A DNA stretch of 64,000 bases, taken from contig OX459108.1 in the NCBI GenBank assembly GCA_949775045.1, positions 8,187,961 through 8,251,960 of the forward strand, in the 5' to 3' direction. The translations under genes were made by a program, and so were the position numbers. This stretch comes from Metridium senile. Its lineage: Eukaryota; Cnidaria; Anthozoa; Actiniaria; Metridiidae. The notes beneath the pieces were generated by a model. The model had not been told where the DNA came from. It searched no databases and saw only the letters and a list, made by a program, of their open reading frames with translations. Positions within the stretch are counted from its first letter, which is position 1, and every line of letters starts with the position of its first letter. Positions 62,825 to 64,000 of this stretch are shown in pieces.

Positions 62825-62972
62825 ACTAGCGGCTATATGACACAATCGAAAGGAATTAAAACAACTTTTGTTTTCTATTGATTTTAATTTAATTATATTA
62901 AATTAGAAAACGTTTTTCAAACGTATAGAATATAAAACAAAATATTTTTAAATAACAAAAATAAACGTTCTC
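62825..62972 (+). pseudogene. second copy of the TRPA1-like terminal coding/3'UTR sequence
   Basis: It resembles 48321-48489: actagcggctatatga, then tctattgattttaattt, then tttcaaacgtatagaa and aataaangttctcc. It covers the last ~15 codons and about 120 bp of 3' flank. The reading frame after TSGYM is altered and no upstream exon is present. Confidence 0.8.
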
Positions 62973-63156
62973 CCTTCTGGCTTGGGGAGAGACGATATCT
63001 TAATAATCTTATAGAAGGCTATTTGAGAGCATAAATAGATAGCTTGGGATTCCTGTGCACTAGACAGTCAGCAGCGAGACTGTTGCGTTGCGTGACATTA
63101 ATCCTCCTTTGTGCTTAATAGCACTGATTTCGATTGAATTTTAAAGCTGGTTTAAT

Positions 63157-63906
63157 ATGAAGATCATTTGTGCAGGGCTGTCTAAAACTGGCACAAAATC
63201 CTTAGCAGCAGCATTGGAGATTCTTGGCTTTACCGTTCATGACTTCGGTGAACATATTGTTTATCATAAGGATCAGTATATTCAAGCATATGAAGGCAAG
63301 ATGCCTGACTTTGCCGCTATGTACAAACACGTTGACGCAACTGTTGATTTCCCTTCGTTTTTCTTTTGGAAGGAGATCAAACAAAGCTTCCCCGACGCCA
63401 AGGTGATTCTGACTGAACGAGACAACGTTGAATCGTGGATGGAGAGTTTGTTTCGAACACACGTTGCATGGAAAGAATCGTTGTCTCACCAAGTGTGGAT
63501 TCGCCTAGGCATTCTTATTACACCAACTGGTAGAAAATGGAAGGCGCTAATGAACAATTATGACCGAGATTTCCTGTTTACGAAAGAAGATAAAACGAAC
63601 CTTCCTCAAGTTTATTTTGATCACAACGCGCGGGTCAAGGCTGCCATCCCGCGGGACGAACTCCTTGTCTACAATGTCAAACAAGGATGGAAACCATTGT
63701 GTGAATTTCTTGGAGTAGAGGTCCCGGATGTACCATTTCCACGCTTGAATGTCAAGAGTGTTGGAATTCCAGATATGATAAACCATTCAGTGGTCGGGAA
63801 AAGAGTATTTAACGAACTGGTTTTGATTTTAGCAATTATTTTCATTTTTGTTGCCATCTTGATGTCGATGGTGTTTAACTGGAAGAGGACTGTCGTTTGG
63901 AAATAG
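63157..63906 (+). CDS. sulfotransferase-family protein, single exon, C-terminal membrane anchor
   Basis: 249 codons. The N-terminal PAPS-binding P-loop is CAGLSKTGTKSLAAALEILG (residues about 4-23). The 3'-phosphate-binding segment is VILTERDNVESWMESL (about 84-99), with the Arg and Ser of the family. The fold matches the Sulfotransfer_4 family of short eukaryotic proteins, which is expanded in cnidarians and other invertebrates. Residues about 222-243 (ELVLILAIIFIFVAILMSMV) form a membrane helix, so it is probably tail-anchored with the enzyme facing the cytosol or lumen. The substrate is unknown. A cataaatag TATA-like box at 63030 lies about 125 bp upstream of the ATG. It has no introns, unlike the other host genes here. 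Confidence 0.85.
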   Translation: MKIICAGLSKTGTKSLAAALEILGFTVHDFGEHIVYHKDQYIQAYEGKMPDFAAMYKHVDATVDFPSFFFWKEIKQSFPDAKVILTERDNVESWMESLFRTHVAWKESLSHQVWIRLGILITPTGRKWKALMNNYDRDFLFTKEDKTNLPQVYFDHNARVKAAIPRDELLVYNVKQGWKPLCEFLGVEVPDVPFPRLNVKSVGIPDMINHSVVGKRVFNELVLILAIIFIFVAILMSMVFNWKRTVVWK

Positions 63907-64000
63907 ACTATTTACATATTTTACTTCGATGAAGCCAGTTAACGTCCAAAAAATCCCAAGGTTTTTGCACTTTTATACTTTGTACAAACAGTAAAACCAG

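Overview
The window is eukaryotic, from an animal and most likely a cnidarian. The evidence is spliced genes with GT-AG introns, a TRPA1-type channel, a secreted PAN/apple plus pentraxin-like protein, and a dense load of DIRS, Ngaro, Penelope, Crypton, LINE, SINE and MITE copies. The species cannot be named from sequence alone. No bacterial operon, CRISPR array, rRNA gene or intact tRNA gene was seen.

Layout. 1-9.4 kb: decayed LINE pieces, a two-exon MADF-BESS protein gene on the minus strand (2582-3692), a broken Myb/SANT-like gene next to a Harbinger-like end, and a broken Crypton-type recombinase fragment. 9.4-12.2 kb: the last two exons of an SLC22-like transporter (minus) among MITEs. 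12.3-15.7 kb: a HECT-domain fragment (minus) and a divergent integrase-type DDE transposase (plus), with a Ser/Thr-rich ORF of unknown role.

16.6-48.4 kb: one host gene dominates. Thirteen plus-strand exons join in frame (3,405 nt, 1,134 residues) into a full-length TRPA1-like channel with about 17 ankyrin repeats, six membrane segments, a pore and a C-terminal coiled coil. Its introns hold most of the interest. Intron 7 contains a complete DIRS retrotransposon (23245-27962). Intron 8 (14.1 kb) contains an 80-bp minisatellite of about 85 copies, split by a complete Ngaro-like element (33984-39918) with split direct repeats and its own SGNH hydrolase, followed by a Penelope-like remnant with hammerhead ribozyme motifs. 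Intron 5 repeats the exon 5 end and its splice donor several times.

48.4-64 kb: MITEs, a broken Crypton C-terminal half, a 20-bp minisatellite, a five-exon secreted PAN-pentraxin-like gene (minus, 53320-55958), simple repeats, a LINE tail, a 30-bp minisatellite also present in TRPA1 intron 11, a second copy of the TRPA1 terminal coding/3'UTR sequence (62825-62972), and an intact single-exon sulfotransferase-family gene with a C-terminal membrane anchor (63157-63906).

The host genes (TRPA1-like channel, PAN-pentraxin, sulfotransferase, MADF protein, SLC22 fragment) show no shared pathway. The unifying theme is mobile DNA: three classes of tyrosine-recombinase elements (DIRS, Ngaro, Crypton) lie within 64 kb. 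Both intact ones sit in introns of one ion-channel gene, antisense to it. All exon joins were worked out by eye from GT/AG sites, reading phase and family resemblance.
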